A stretch of 49,758 nucleotides of DNA from Chitinophagales bacterium (GTDB lineage Bacteria; Bacteroidota; Bacteroidia; Chitinophagales; LD1): NCBI GenBank assembly GCA_025057415.1, contig JANWXI010000009.1:1-49758 (forward strand), written 5' to 3'. This document shows positions 33,728-41,221 of the stretch, one piece after another. Both the position numbers and the translations under genes were made by a program. How positions within the stretch are numbered: position 1 is the stretch's first letter; each line of letters begins with the position of its first letter. A model generated the notes under the pieces. That model saw nothing but the letters and a program-made list of their open reading frames with translations, did not search any database and had not been told where the DNA came from.

Positions 33728-36268
33728 ATGGAAGCTAAATTCTCGCCCAAAGTCAAAGAAGTAATCTCGTACAGCCGGGAGGAGGCCCTTCGTTTGAATC
33801 ACGACTTCATCGGTGTAGAGCACCTCATTTTGGGTTTAATACGCGATGGCGAGTGCCTGGCCATACGCACGCTCCGCAGGCTGAACGTGGACCCTGTACT
33901 GCTTCGCAAAACCATCGAAGATTCCATCAAAGATAAAGCCGCAAAAGGAAACTTTAACCCCAATAACCTGCCTTTAACCAAACAGGCAGAGAAGGTACTC
34001 AAAATTACGGTACTGGAGGCGAAAGTGATGAAAAGCGATGTAATTGGCACGGAGCATCTTTTGCTCTCCATCCTGAAAAATAAAGATAATATCGTAACCC
34101 AAATTCTCGCCCGTATGGATGTTGACTATGAGGTCTTTCGCGATGAGTTGCTGGCAGGAAATCAGGATACCGAAAAAACCCGGTTTGAAGCGCCCAACGA
34201 CCCGCAGGAGGAAGACCCGTATGATGACGAAAAACGATCTTACTCCAGCCAACCACCCAAGAAGCAAGGTAACACGAAATCGAAGACCCCTGTGCTGGAC
34301 AACTTTGGCCGTGACGTAACCCACCTGGCAGAGGAGGGAGCGTTAGACCCTATCGTGGGTCGCGAAAATGAGATTGAGCGGGTATCGCAGATACTCTCGC
34401 GCAGAAAGAAAAACAACCCCATCCTGATTGGTGAGCCGGGCGTTGGTAAAACCGCTATCGTGGAGGGATTAGCGCTTCGGATTGTACAAAAGAAAGTGTC
34501 GCGTGTGCTGTTTAACAAACGGATAGTAATGCTCGATTTGGCTGCCCTGGTGGCAGGCACCAAGTATCGCGGGCAGTTTGAGGAGCGCATGAAAGCTATC
34601 ATGAATGAACTGGAAAAAAATCGCGATGTCATACTGTTTATTGATGAAATACACACCATTGTGGGCGCCGGAGGCGCTACCGGCTCACTGGATGCCTCCA
34701 ACATTTTTAAACCAGCCCTGGCGCGCGGTGAGTTGCAATGCATTGGTGCTTCAACTTTAGACGAATATCGCCAGTACATTGAAAAAGACGGGGCTTTAGC
34801 CCGTAGATTTCAGCAGGTAATGGTGGACCCGCCCTCGCCCGAAGAAACGATTCAGATACTCAACAACATTCGACCCAAGTACGAAGAATACCACAACGTG
34901 GAGTATTCCAAAGAAGCAATAGAGGCGTGTGTCAAATTATCAACCCGCTACATTACCGACCGGTTTTTGCCCGACAAGGCCATAGATGTAATGGATGAAG
35001 TGGGCGCCCGCGTTCACCTTAAAAACATTCATGTGCCTAAAAACATACTGGAACTTGAAAAACAAATTGAGGAAATTAAAAATCAAAAAAACTTAGTAGT
35101 CAAAAGCCAGAAATACGAGGAGGCAGCCAAACTTCGCGATTCGGAAAAGAAACTTTTAGAAGAATTAGAACGCGCCAAAAATCGCTGGGACGAAGAGTCG
35201 CGCACGAAACGTTTTCCGGTAACTGAGGATGACATAGCTGAGGTAGTAGCGATGATGACCGGCATACCGGTAACCAAAGTAGCGCAAAGCGAAAGCAACA
35301 AGCTCATTAACATGGCTGCTGACATTCAGAATGCTGTTATCGGCCAAGACGAGGCGGTGCGCAAAGTGGTGAAAGCCATACAGCGCAACCGTGTGGGTCT
35401 TAAAGACCCGAAAAAGCCCATCGGTACGTTTATTTTTTTGGGACCTACAGGCGTGGGCAAAACCGAGCTTGCTAAAGCTATAGCCCGCTACCTGTTTGAT
35501 AGCGAGGATGCGCTTGTGCGCATTGATATGAGCGAATATATGGAGAAGTTTTCTGTATCGCGATTGGTGGGGGCGCCTCCGGGCTACGTAGGGTATGAAG
35601 AGGGCGGCCAACTCACCGAAAAAGTAAGGCGTAAACCGTACTGCGTGGTGTTGCTGGATGAAATTGAAAAAGCCCACCCCGATGTGTTTAATATTCTATT
35701 GCAGGTGTTTGATGACGGAATACTGACCGACAGTTTGGGCCGCAAGGTGGACTTCAAAAACACACTTATCATCATGACCTCAAACATTGGCGCCCGTGAC
35801 CTGAAGGAATTTGGTACAGGTGTGGGATTTGCCACCGCTGCGCGTACCTCGCAGTCAGATGAGATGGCCAAAAATGTACTTACCAAAGCGCTCAAACGCA
35901 CTTTCAGCCCCGAGTTTCTGAACCGAATTGACGATGTTATCTTCTTCAATTCGTTAGACAAGCCGTCTATCTTCCGCATTATTGACATTGCGCTGAAAAA
36001 TCTGCTCAAGCGCATTTCTGAAATGGGTTATGAAGTGAAACTGACTGAGCGTGCCAAAGAGTTTCTGGCAGAGCGCGGTTACGACCCGCAATTTGGCGCC
36101 AGACCACTGCACCGCGCCATACAGAAATATGTAGAAGAGCCCCTTGCCGAAGAAATTCTGAAAACCGAAGCGAAACCGGGCGATTGTTTTACGATTGACC
36201 TGCAAGAGGGAGCGGAGAACCTCACCATCACTTATGAGTCGGCAGCCAAGATTGCCGAAGCAGATTAA
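33728..36268 (+). CDS. clpC: ATP-dependent Clp protease ATP-binding subunit ClpC
   Basis: An 846-residue Hsp100 unfoldase that feeds substrates to ClpP in the cytoplasm. Order of parts: the double Clp_N repeat (1-145), AAA1 with Walker A GEPGVGKT at 235-242 and DEIHT, a middle domain with a UVR-like coiled segment (KYEEAAKLRDSEKKLL), and AAA2 with GPTGVGKT at 572-579. The ClpP-docking loop carries VGF near residue 700. It begins MEAKFSPKVKEVISYSREEA, the usual Bacteroidota ClpC start, and has an AAGGA ribosome-binding site 7 bp upstream. No ctsR, mcsA or mcsB neighbours are present, so its control must differ from Firmicutes; a palindrome lies upstream. Confidence 0.97.
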   Translation: MEAKFSPKVKEVISYSREEALRLNHDFIGVEHLILGLIRDGECLAIRTLRRLNVDPVLLRKTIEDSIKDKAAKGNFNPNNLPLTKQAEKVLKITVLEAKVMKSDVIGTEHLLLSILKNKDNIVTQILARMDVDYEVFRDELLAGNQDTEKTRFEAPNDPQEEDPYDDEKRSYSSQPPKKQGNTKSKTPVLDNFGRDVTHLAEEGALDPIVGRENEIERVSQILSRRKKNNPILIGEPGVGKTAIVEGLALRIVQKKVSRVLFNKRIVMLDLAALVAGTKYRGQFEERMKAIMNELEKNRDVILFIDEIHTIVGAGGATGSLDASNIFKPALARGELQCIGASTLDEYRQYIEKDGALARRFQQVMVDPPSPEETIQILNNIRPKYEEYHNVEYSKEAIEACVKLSTRYITDRFLPDKAIDVMDEVGARVHLKNIHVPKNILELEKQIEEIKNQKNLVVKSQKYEEAAKLRDSEKKLLEELERAKNRWDEESRTKRFPVTEDDIAEVVAMMTGIPVTKVAQSESNKLINMAADIQNAVIGQDEAVRKVVKAIQRNRVGLKDPKKPIGTFIFLGPTGVGKTELAKAIARYLFDSEDALVRIDMSEYMEKFSVSRLVGAPPGYVGYEEGGQLTEKVRRKPYCVVLLDEIEKAHPDVFNILLQVFDDGILTDSLGRKVDFKNTLIIMTSNIGARDLKEFGTGVGFATAARTSQSDEMAKNVLTKALKRTFSPEFLNRIDDVIFFNSLDKPSIFRIIDIALKNLLKRISEMGYEVKLTERAKEFLAERGYDPQFGARPLHRAIQKYVEEPLAEEILKTEAKPGDCFTIDLQEGAENLTITYESAAKIAEAD

Positions 36269-36274
36269 GGGTTT

Positions 36275-36293
36275 ACCGGCAGTTTTTGCCGGT
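36275..36293. terminator. hairpin between converging clpC and HAD gene
   Basis: ACCGGCA at 36275-36281 pairs with TGCCGGT at 36287-36293 around a 5-nt GTTTT loop. It sits in the 34-bp gap between the two stop codons, an expected place for a bidirectional terminator. No long T-tract follows on either strand. Confidence 0.5.
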
Positions 36294-36302
36294 GGATGTT
36301 AA

Positions 36303-36899
36303 TCACATTTCCCGCAGATGTTGTGCTTGTATAAAATTTACTCCGGCTTTTTCGGCTGCGGTGCGGTCTGTATCGCTGTCGCCTATCATCAGGGCATCTG
36401 CAGCAGGTAAATGGAAATGGTTTAACAGGTAGTGTACACCTGCAGGTGAGGGCTTGGGTTGAATTTCATCGGCAAAAACTATTACATCAAAAATTTCAGC
36501 GAGGGGGATATTCATCTGCCTGATTTTATTTTGTTGCTGTGCAGGATGGCCGTTGGTAAGGAGCGCCAGCCGCTTGTGTTGTGCTTTTAACGCATATAGT
36601 AAATTACTAATATGATGAAACACTGCAAGTCCGCCGGGCACTTGTACGGTGCGCAGTATCCGGAGGCAGCGCTCTAAGCTTTCGGGGGGCAACTGATAGG
36701 TGTTGATGAGCTTATCAAACAGGTTTATGCGTCCATGGGTTTCAAATTCGCGGAGGAGGAAATCTGCTATGCCGGGTTGTGCGAAGTGCTCCTCTATGCG
36801 CCGGTAAGCGGCATGCAGGTACTGAGTTTCGGCATAGAGTGTATTGTCTAAGTCGAAGATGTAGAGACGGTAGTCATAGAATTTTTCGGGCAGGTTCAT
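36303..36899 (-). CDS. HAD-superfamily hydrolase, pyrimidine nucleotidase-like
   Basis: About 198 residues from ATG 36899; a longer frame to 36953 would overlap the ATP-grasp gene and adds residues unlike the family. HAD motifs are clear: the nucleophile and acid in FDLDNTLY (D16, D18), LLTNGHPAQQQ (motif II Thr), KPSPAGVHYLL (motif III Lys) and MIGDSDTDRTAAEKAGV (motif IV). The family dephosphorylates small metabolites, and this subgroup includes YjjG-type pyrimidine nucleotidases and 2-haloacid-like phosphatases. It lies 19 bp downstream of the ATP-grasp gene, so the two are likely co-transcribed and may act on one metabolite. Confidence 0.88.
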   Translation of the reverse strand: MNLPEKFYDYRLYIFDLDNTLYAETQYLHAAYRRIEEHFAQPGIADFLLREFETHGRINLFDKLINTYQLPPESLERCLRILRTVQVPGGLAVFHHISNLLYALKAQHKRLALLTNGHPAQQQNKIRQMNIPLAEIFDVIVFADEIQPKPSPAGVHYLLNHFHLPAADALMIGDSDTDRTAAEKAGVNFIQAQHLREM

Positions 36900-36918
36900 G
36901 GCACACACCGGTTGGGTA

Positions 36919-37950
36919 TCATTCGTAATAAATTTCTTTCCAAACGCGAACAAACTTCAATCCCCAACGGATTTTAAGTTTTTCGGGTCGAACAGGTTTG
37001 CCCAGCTCCTGCTGTACAGCCAGTAGCGGCAGGTTGGCGCCGGCTGCGAGGTTGGTAACGATAGTTCCTTGTACGCGCGGGTTTATTTCCAGTATTTTGA
37101 AGCGCCCATCGTTTGCACGCTTAACCTGTATGCCGATGTTGCCGTGCAACCCGATGGCTTCAATAATTTGATGGCAGTATCGGATGATTTCACGCTGAAG
37201 CACAAACTCGCCACCTGTGCTGATGCCGTTCAGTATTTTGGTGCGCTTACGCGGTATTGCCAGCAGACATTTGCCGTGTTGAGCCAGGCAATCAACCGAA
37301 TACTCCTCGCCGGGCAGATATTCGCTCACCAGTAAATCGGGGGGACAATACTCCCGCAAAAGCTGTGTAATTTCGGCATACGAGATGAATGTGTGGTTGG
37401 GTTTTTCGTTCCACAGCAAGTGTGATTTTTCGATGTTATCGTCAATTATGCGAAAGCCACGGCTGCCGTTGCTGACGGCAGGTTTAAATGTGACCCGCCT
37501 CAAAGGATAACCCAGCTCCTTTACGGCATGCTCAAATTCTGCTAAGTTGTTGACTATTCTGAAGGCGGGTACTGTGATGTTGCGGCTTTGTAAGAAGCGA
37601 TATAACAGAGATTTGTTGTTGGCAATTTCCAGTGCGCGCTCTTCTGAGCAAATAACCCGAATTCCTTTACCGGCAAACTGTGTTTTGGCACGCGCCAGCG
37701 GCAGCAACTCTTTGGTTACCAGAGGCAATATAACGTCAATTTTATGGGCAGCGGCTTTGCGCAGCAGGGCGGGGACAAACGCATCATCGGCAGCATGAGG
37801 TACAGTAAAAAAATTTTTGAGTAGGTGGCGGCCTGAGGCATCGCGGTTAGCATCGCAGCCCCACACTTCGATGCGGCGCGACCGTTGCAGGCAATGCATA
37901 ATACCCGCCGCACCGGGCGCACCGGCTCCCGTAATCAAAACCTTAGTCAT
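36919..37950 (-). CDS. ATP-grasp enzyme, carbamoyl-phosphate-synthase-like
   Basis: A 343-residue protein with a pre-ATP-grasp Rossmann lobe (KVLITGAGAPGAAGIMHCL), then an ATP-grasp fold: FKPAVSNGSRGF contacts nucleotide, SEYLPGEEYSVDCL is the central strand, and KILEINPRVQG is the metal-binding motif. These enzymes join a carboxylate to an amine or thiol through an acyl phosphate. The closest recognisable group is the stand-alone CarB-like/PylC-like ligases, many of unknown substrate. The HAD phosphatase gene follows after 19 bp. A peptide-like or amino-acid-derived product is plausible, but I cannot name the substrate. Confidence 0.87.
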   Translation of the reverse strand: MTKVLITGAGAPGAAGIMHCLQRSRRIEVWGCDANRDASGRHLLKNFFTVPHAADDAFVPALLRKAAAHKIDVILPLVTKELLPLARAKTQFAGKGIRVICSEERALEIANNKSLLYRFLQSRNITVPAFRIVNNLAEFEHAVKELGYPLRRVTFKPAVSNGSRGFRIIDDNIEKSHLLWNEKPNHTFISYAEITQLLREYCPPDLLVSEYLPGEEYSVDCLAQHGKCLLAIPRKRTKILNGISTGGEFVLQREIIRYCHQIIEAIGLHGNIGIQVKRANDGRFKILEINPRVQGTIVTNLAAGANLPLLAVQQELGKPVRPEKLKIRWGLKFVRVWKEIYYE

Positions 37951-38088
37951 TTGCTAATTAATATGAATAAAAAAGTTAATGTTTGTTTTAGATGCGATGC
38001 TAATTTGAAATATTTTTTTAAGCGGGGTGAATAAATCTGCTACACGTCACTGAGGGTTATTGTTTACCTTTGCCACAAAACAAAAGAG

Positions 38089-38517
38089 ATGAAACTGGCC
38101 ATAGGGGGCGACCACGCCGGCTTTGCGTATAAACAAGAGATAATTGCACACCTGCATGCCAAAGGATATACGGTGAAGGATTTTGGGCCGTTTACTCCTG
38201 AGAGCGTGGATTATCCTGACTATGTGCATCCGCTGGCAGATGCTGTGGAACGGGGCGAATTTGCTTTTGGCATTTTGCTTTGCGGCAGCGCCAACGGTGT
38301 GGCTATGACGGCTAACAAACACCGAGGTATTCGCGCTGCGGTGGTGTGGGATGTACCGTTAGCTCAGCTTGCGCGCGCACACAACGATGCTAACATTATT
38401 TGTTTACCGGCAAGGTTTATTCCCATGGATTTGGCTATTAGGTGTACTGAAGAATTTTTAAAAACCTCTTTTGAAGGCGGCAGGCATCAGCGCCGTGTGG
38501 AGAAGATTTGTTGCTGA
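38089..38517 (+). CDS. rpiB: ribose-5-phosphate isomerase B
   Basis: A 142-residue RpiB/LacAB-family isomerase that interconverts ribose-5-phosphate and ribulose-5-phosphate in the pentose phosphate pathway. GGDHAGFAYK at the N-terminus and the catalytic cysteine in LLCGSANGVAMTANK are visible, as are ARAHNDANIICLPAR and a length normal for the family. The active-site loop is CGSANG where CGTGIG or CGSGNG is more common. It stands alone, divergent from the ATP-grasp gene with 138 bp between, and is followed by a hairpin and then the GC-rich repeat copy B. Confidence 0.94.
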   Translation: MKLAIGGDHAGFAYKQEIIAHLHAKGYTVKDFGPFTPESVDYPDYVHPLADAVERGEFAFGILLCGSANGVAMTANKHRGIRAAVVWDVPLAQLARAHNDANIICLPARFIPMDLAIRCTEEFLKTSFEGGRHQRRVEKICC

Positions 38518-38544
38518 TGAAGTAAGGTGAAGGTGGTAAAAAGC

Positions 38545-38563
38545 CGCCTGTGAAAGTCAGGCG
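38545..38563 (+). terminator. weak terminator-like hairpin after rpiB
   Basis: CGCCTG at 38545-38550 pairs with CAGGCG at 38558-38563 around a 7-nt loop, extendable by AAG/CTT with one bulge. It begins 28 bp after the rpiB stop. No T-run follows, so the call is tentative. Confidence 0.35.
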
Positions 38564-38655
38564 CTTGACTTGTAGGATAAGACATACCGGTATCGTATTG
38601 CGTTAGTTACAGAATATAAGTCACACATCGTGAGCCGTAGTGTTGCTGAGCAAAC

Positions 38656-38810
38656 GCGCAAACCCGGGTGAGGGATGCGAGCGGAAAGCCCGCAGTCCGC
38701 GCCAGCGCTATTGGCGCGGGCGCGGCGAGGACTTGGAGCGGGTCAGCCCGACCCCGCCGCCTTGCGGAGCTTGGCGGCGGGGGCACCCCCAAATATTAAA
38801 AAAATATATT
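38656..38810 (-). repeat. GC-rich two-hairpin dispersed repeat, copy B (inverted)
   Basis: Read on the minus strand it repeats copy A in order: AATATATTTT (38810-38801), GGGGGTGCCCCC (38790-38779), hairpin 1 with a perfect 10-bp stem (38752-38761 with 38773-38782, 11-nt loop), GGGGTCGGGCT (38755-38745), hairpin 2 with a 7-bp stem (38697-38703 with 38713-38719), and TCGCATCCCTCACCCGG (38680-38664), identical to copy A over 17 bases. Stem 1 sequences differ but still pair. It lies 56 bp beyond the stop of the TPR membrane protein, in that gene's transcription direction. Confidence 0.85.
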
Positions 38811-38866
38811 ATTTAAAAACTGAAAGGAGAGCGCCGCTGCCATAGCGCAGGAGTATGCGCCGGGCT

Positions 38867-41164
38867 TTAGCGTTTGATGCCGCTCTTCAAAGCTTCGTAT
38901 TTCGCCAGATATTCATCGGCTAATTGTTTGTTGCCTTTGTTGCGATAGCTGATGCTGATGTTGAGGTAGGCGGCGGGGTAGTTGGGGTTGAGTTTGATGA
39001 GTTGCTGCGAGGTGGCGATGGCCTCGTCATACTTGCCGCTGAAGCCGTAAGCTACGGCAAGGTCTTCGTAATAAACCTCTACGTTGGGTTGGAGTTCAAT
39101 GGCTTTTTTGATGTTTTCGATGGCTGCGGGGAGGTTGCCGCCTACTTTGCCGTAAGCGGTGCCGAGGAGGTAGTACTCTCCGGCGCTCATTTTGCGTTCT
39201 GCTGAGAAGCGTTGTACCCAATATGCCACGGAGTCGGGCATGTTTTTCTTGGCGAAGTTTTGTGCGAGCAGGAATTTACACTCGGGGACTTCGGGTTTCA
39301 TGGCTAAAGCTCTGCGCAGGTTGGCGATGGCGGAGTCGGGTTGGTTGATGTCGTTATACACGATGCCGAGGTTGAAGTAGGCATCGTAGTAGCCGCCCAC
39401 GCGGTAGGCGTTGGCTTTCTGGTAAATGTCAATGACCATTTTGGGGTCGTTGTATCGTTTGTAAAGTGCGTTGCCCAGCAGCAGAAATGCGTTGCTGTGG
39501 GTGGGGTAAATTTCGATGGCTTTGCGCAGGTGCATGATGGAGGAGTCGAGGAGGAGCTGACGCAGCGAGGAATCGGGCAGCGCCTCAACGCGTGCAAGGT
39601 ATGCCTCGCTCAGATTGGGGTTCAAATCCAGTAAGTAGCGGCGTATCATGCCGCTGTCGCGCAGGGCTTTAACGCCAAAGTCGGCAGCTTTGGTGAGGTC
39701 GCCACCGAGCGAGGTTTGAATTTTGGCAGAGTTGGGGCTGTATTTAACGTCTCTGCGGAAGAGGGTGAAGCTATCGAGCCAGTCGAAGTTTCGCGAATAG
39801 GTTTTTACGGAGTACAAGGTGGCGATGAGCAATAAAATTACTGCCGGGGTTTTTGCGGGGCGCAACAGGCGCAGCAGGCAATATGCAAGCAGAATGCAGA
39901 AACCGAGCGAGCTCATGTAAATGAAGCGTTCGTTCATGAGTACGCCCACGGTAAAGAGGATGTTGCTGGCAACCGAAAAAGTGGCAAAGAAGAAAAGTAT
40001 GGAAAAAGCTCCCACATCGCGTTTTTTCACATTCCAAAAGGCGTACATGAGCAGCGCTGCGGTAATAAGTAACGAGAATAAGAATTTAGGGTCACCGGGG
40101 CCGATGATGGGAATCTGGTTGTAGTAGTAGTCGTGGGTAAGCTGCACGGGGAATAACATCACCCAGTAATACCGCATAAAGATGTAAATTGCCGTTGCAA
40201 TGCGCTGTGCGAAGGTGGCGCCTACGAAGGGGTTATTGAGGATTTCGGGCGACTCGTCAAACACGCCCGATTGTGTATTCATTTTGCGGAGCGCGAGAAA
40301 GAGAGCTGTGGCGAGAGTATAAAGCCCGATGCTCCAGATGTAGTGAGTAGTTTTTGCCTGGCGATGCAGGAAAAAATAATATACCATGGGTACCACCGCC
40401 AGAAAAGTGATGGCGTTTTCTTTGCTCATCAGCGCCAGAAAGAAAACAAAGGTGCCCCACACGATATGTACGGTTCTCTGAGTTTTTACGTATTGGATGG
40501 CAGCATACAGTGCACCGAGCGAAAAGAACATACACATCACCTCATCGCGCCCTTTGATGTTGGCTACTGCTTCGGTGTGCACGGGATGAGCAGCATACAG
40601 CAGGGAAGCAAAAAATGCTATGCCGAGGTCGCCCAGGGGTGTGCGCCAGGCGGGTTGTGCCGGGAGGATTTTTCGCAATACGTGATACAGTAACACACAG
40701 GTTAACCCAAATAACAGCACGTTGATAAAGTGGCTGAGTTTGGGACTGAGGTAGGGGTCGTTTTCGCTGCCGATGATGATGTTTTTATCGTCAATTACCT
40801 GACGTGGATCGCCTTTGAGTTTGCGCGTAATTTCGTATTCAATGGTGAGCGAAATCATGCTGAGGGGTCGGTAGCGGCCACCGCTCACGAGCTTGGCGCC
40901 GCGCTCACCGAAAAACCCTTCAAACATATCGTGCGTCAGATGGTCTTTGATACCAGCCAGACCTTTTTTGGTGAATTTATTATCGGTGAGCACGATTACA
41001 TCATCAATGGCATACAGGTTGTAAAGCGTATTGCTGTAAATTAAAAACGAGAAAGCAAAGATGATGAAGTATAACAAGGGGTGGTGCTTCGCAGGCGCCT
41101 GCGGCTGGGGTTGTTTTTTTTCGGGTTGGGCTTTACTGCCCGGGGCATTTTTTTGTTTTGCCAA
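38867..41164 (-). CDS. multi-pass membrane protein with C-terminal TPRs, TMTC-like (GT-C fold)
   Basis: A 765-residue protein starting at TTG 41164 (MAKQKN; no ATG is available before the first helix). A Pro/Gln/Lys-rich cytoplasmic tail precedes about ten to eleven membrane helices (residues 28-450), then TPR repeats (about 500-760). YAIDD at 51-55 and HPVHTEAVANIKGRDE at 193-208 are hallmarks of TMTC-type GT-C proteins, whose eukaryotic members O-mannosylate cadherins. The bacterial versions are uncharacterised but are likely lipid-linked-sugar transferases acting on proteins or glycans outside the membrane. The XRE regulator lies 57 bp upstream. Confidence 0.83.
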   Translation of the reverse strand: MAKQKNAPGSKAQPEKKQPQPQAPAKHHPLLYFIIFAFSFLIYSNTLYNLYAIDDVIVLTDNKFTKKGLAGIKDHLTHDMFEGFFGERGAKLVSGGRYRPLSMISLTIEYEITRKLKGDPRQVIDDKNIIIGSENDPYLSPKLSHFINVLLFGLTCVLLYHVLRKILPAQPAWRTPLGDLGIAFFASLLYAAHPVHTEAVANIKGRDEVMCMFFSLGALYAAIQYVKTQRTVHIVWGTFVFFLALMSKENAITFLAVVPMVYYFFLHRQAKTTHYIWSIGLYTLATALFLALRKMNTQSGVFDESPEILNNPFVGATFAQRIATAIYIFMRYYWVMLFPVQLTHDYYYNQIPIIGPGDPKFLFSLLITAALLMYAFWNVKKRDVGAFSILFFFATFSVASNILFTVGVLMNERFIYMSSLGFCILLAYCLLRLLRPAKTPAVILLLIATLYSVKTYSRNFDWLDSFTLFRRDVKYSPNSAKIQTSLGGDLTKAADFGVKALRDSGMIRRYLLDLNPNLSEAYLARVEALPDSSLRQLLLDSSIMHLRKAIEIYPTHSNAFLLLGNALYKRYNDPKMVIDIYQKANAYRVGGYYDAYFNLGIVYNDINQPDSAIANLRRALAMKPEVPECKFLLAQNFAKKNMPDSVAYWVQRFSAERKMSAGEYYLLGTAYGKVGGNLPAAIENIKKAIELQPNVEVYYEDLAVAYGFSGKYDEAIATSQQLIKLNPNYPAAYLNISISYRNKGNKQLADEYLAKYEALKSGIKR

Positions 41165-41221
41165 GCGGGTTATAGTTTTAGGTGCACAACGTTACGGTAA
41201 GTAAATCAATGGAGCAAGCGT

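Larger units (their letters stand above)
38518..38866. other. convergent intergenic region with hairpin and repeat copy B
   Basis: 349 bp between the stop codons of rpiB and the TPR membrane protein. It holds a terminator-like hairpin just after rpiB and the GC-rich repeat at 38656-38810. Open frames through it are repeat-derived and not called. Confidence 0.6.

Noticed and set aside
34240-34779. 179-residue frame antisense to clpC
   Set aside because: Shadow of the conserved AAA1 domain of ClpC; no independent motif.
38607-38792. 61-residue minus-strand frame in repeat copy B
   Set aside because: Repeat-derived; conserved as base-paired structure rather than as codons.
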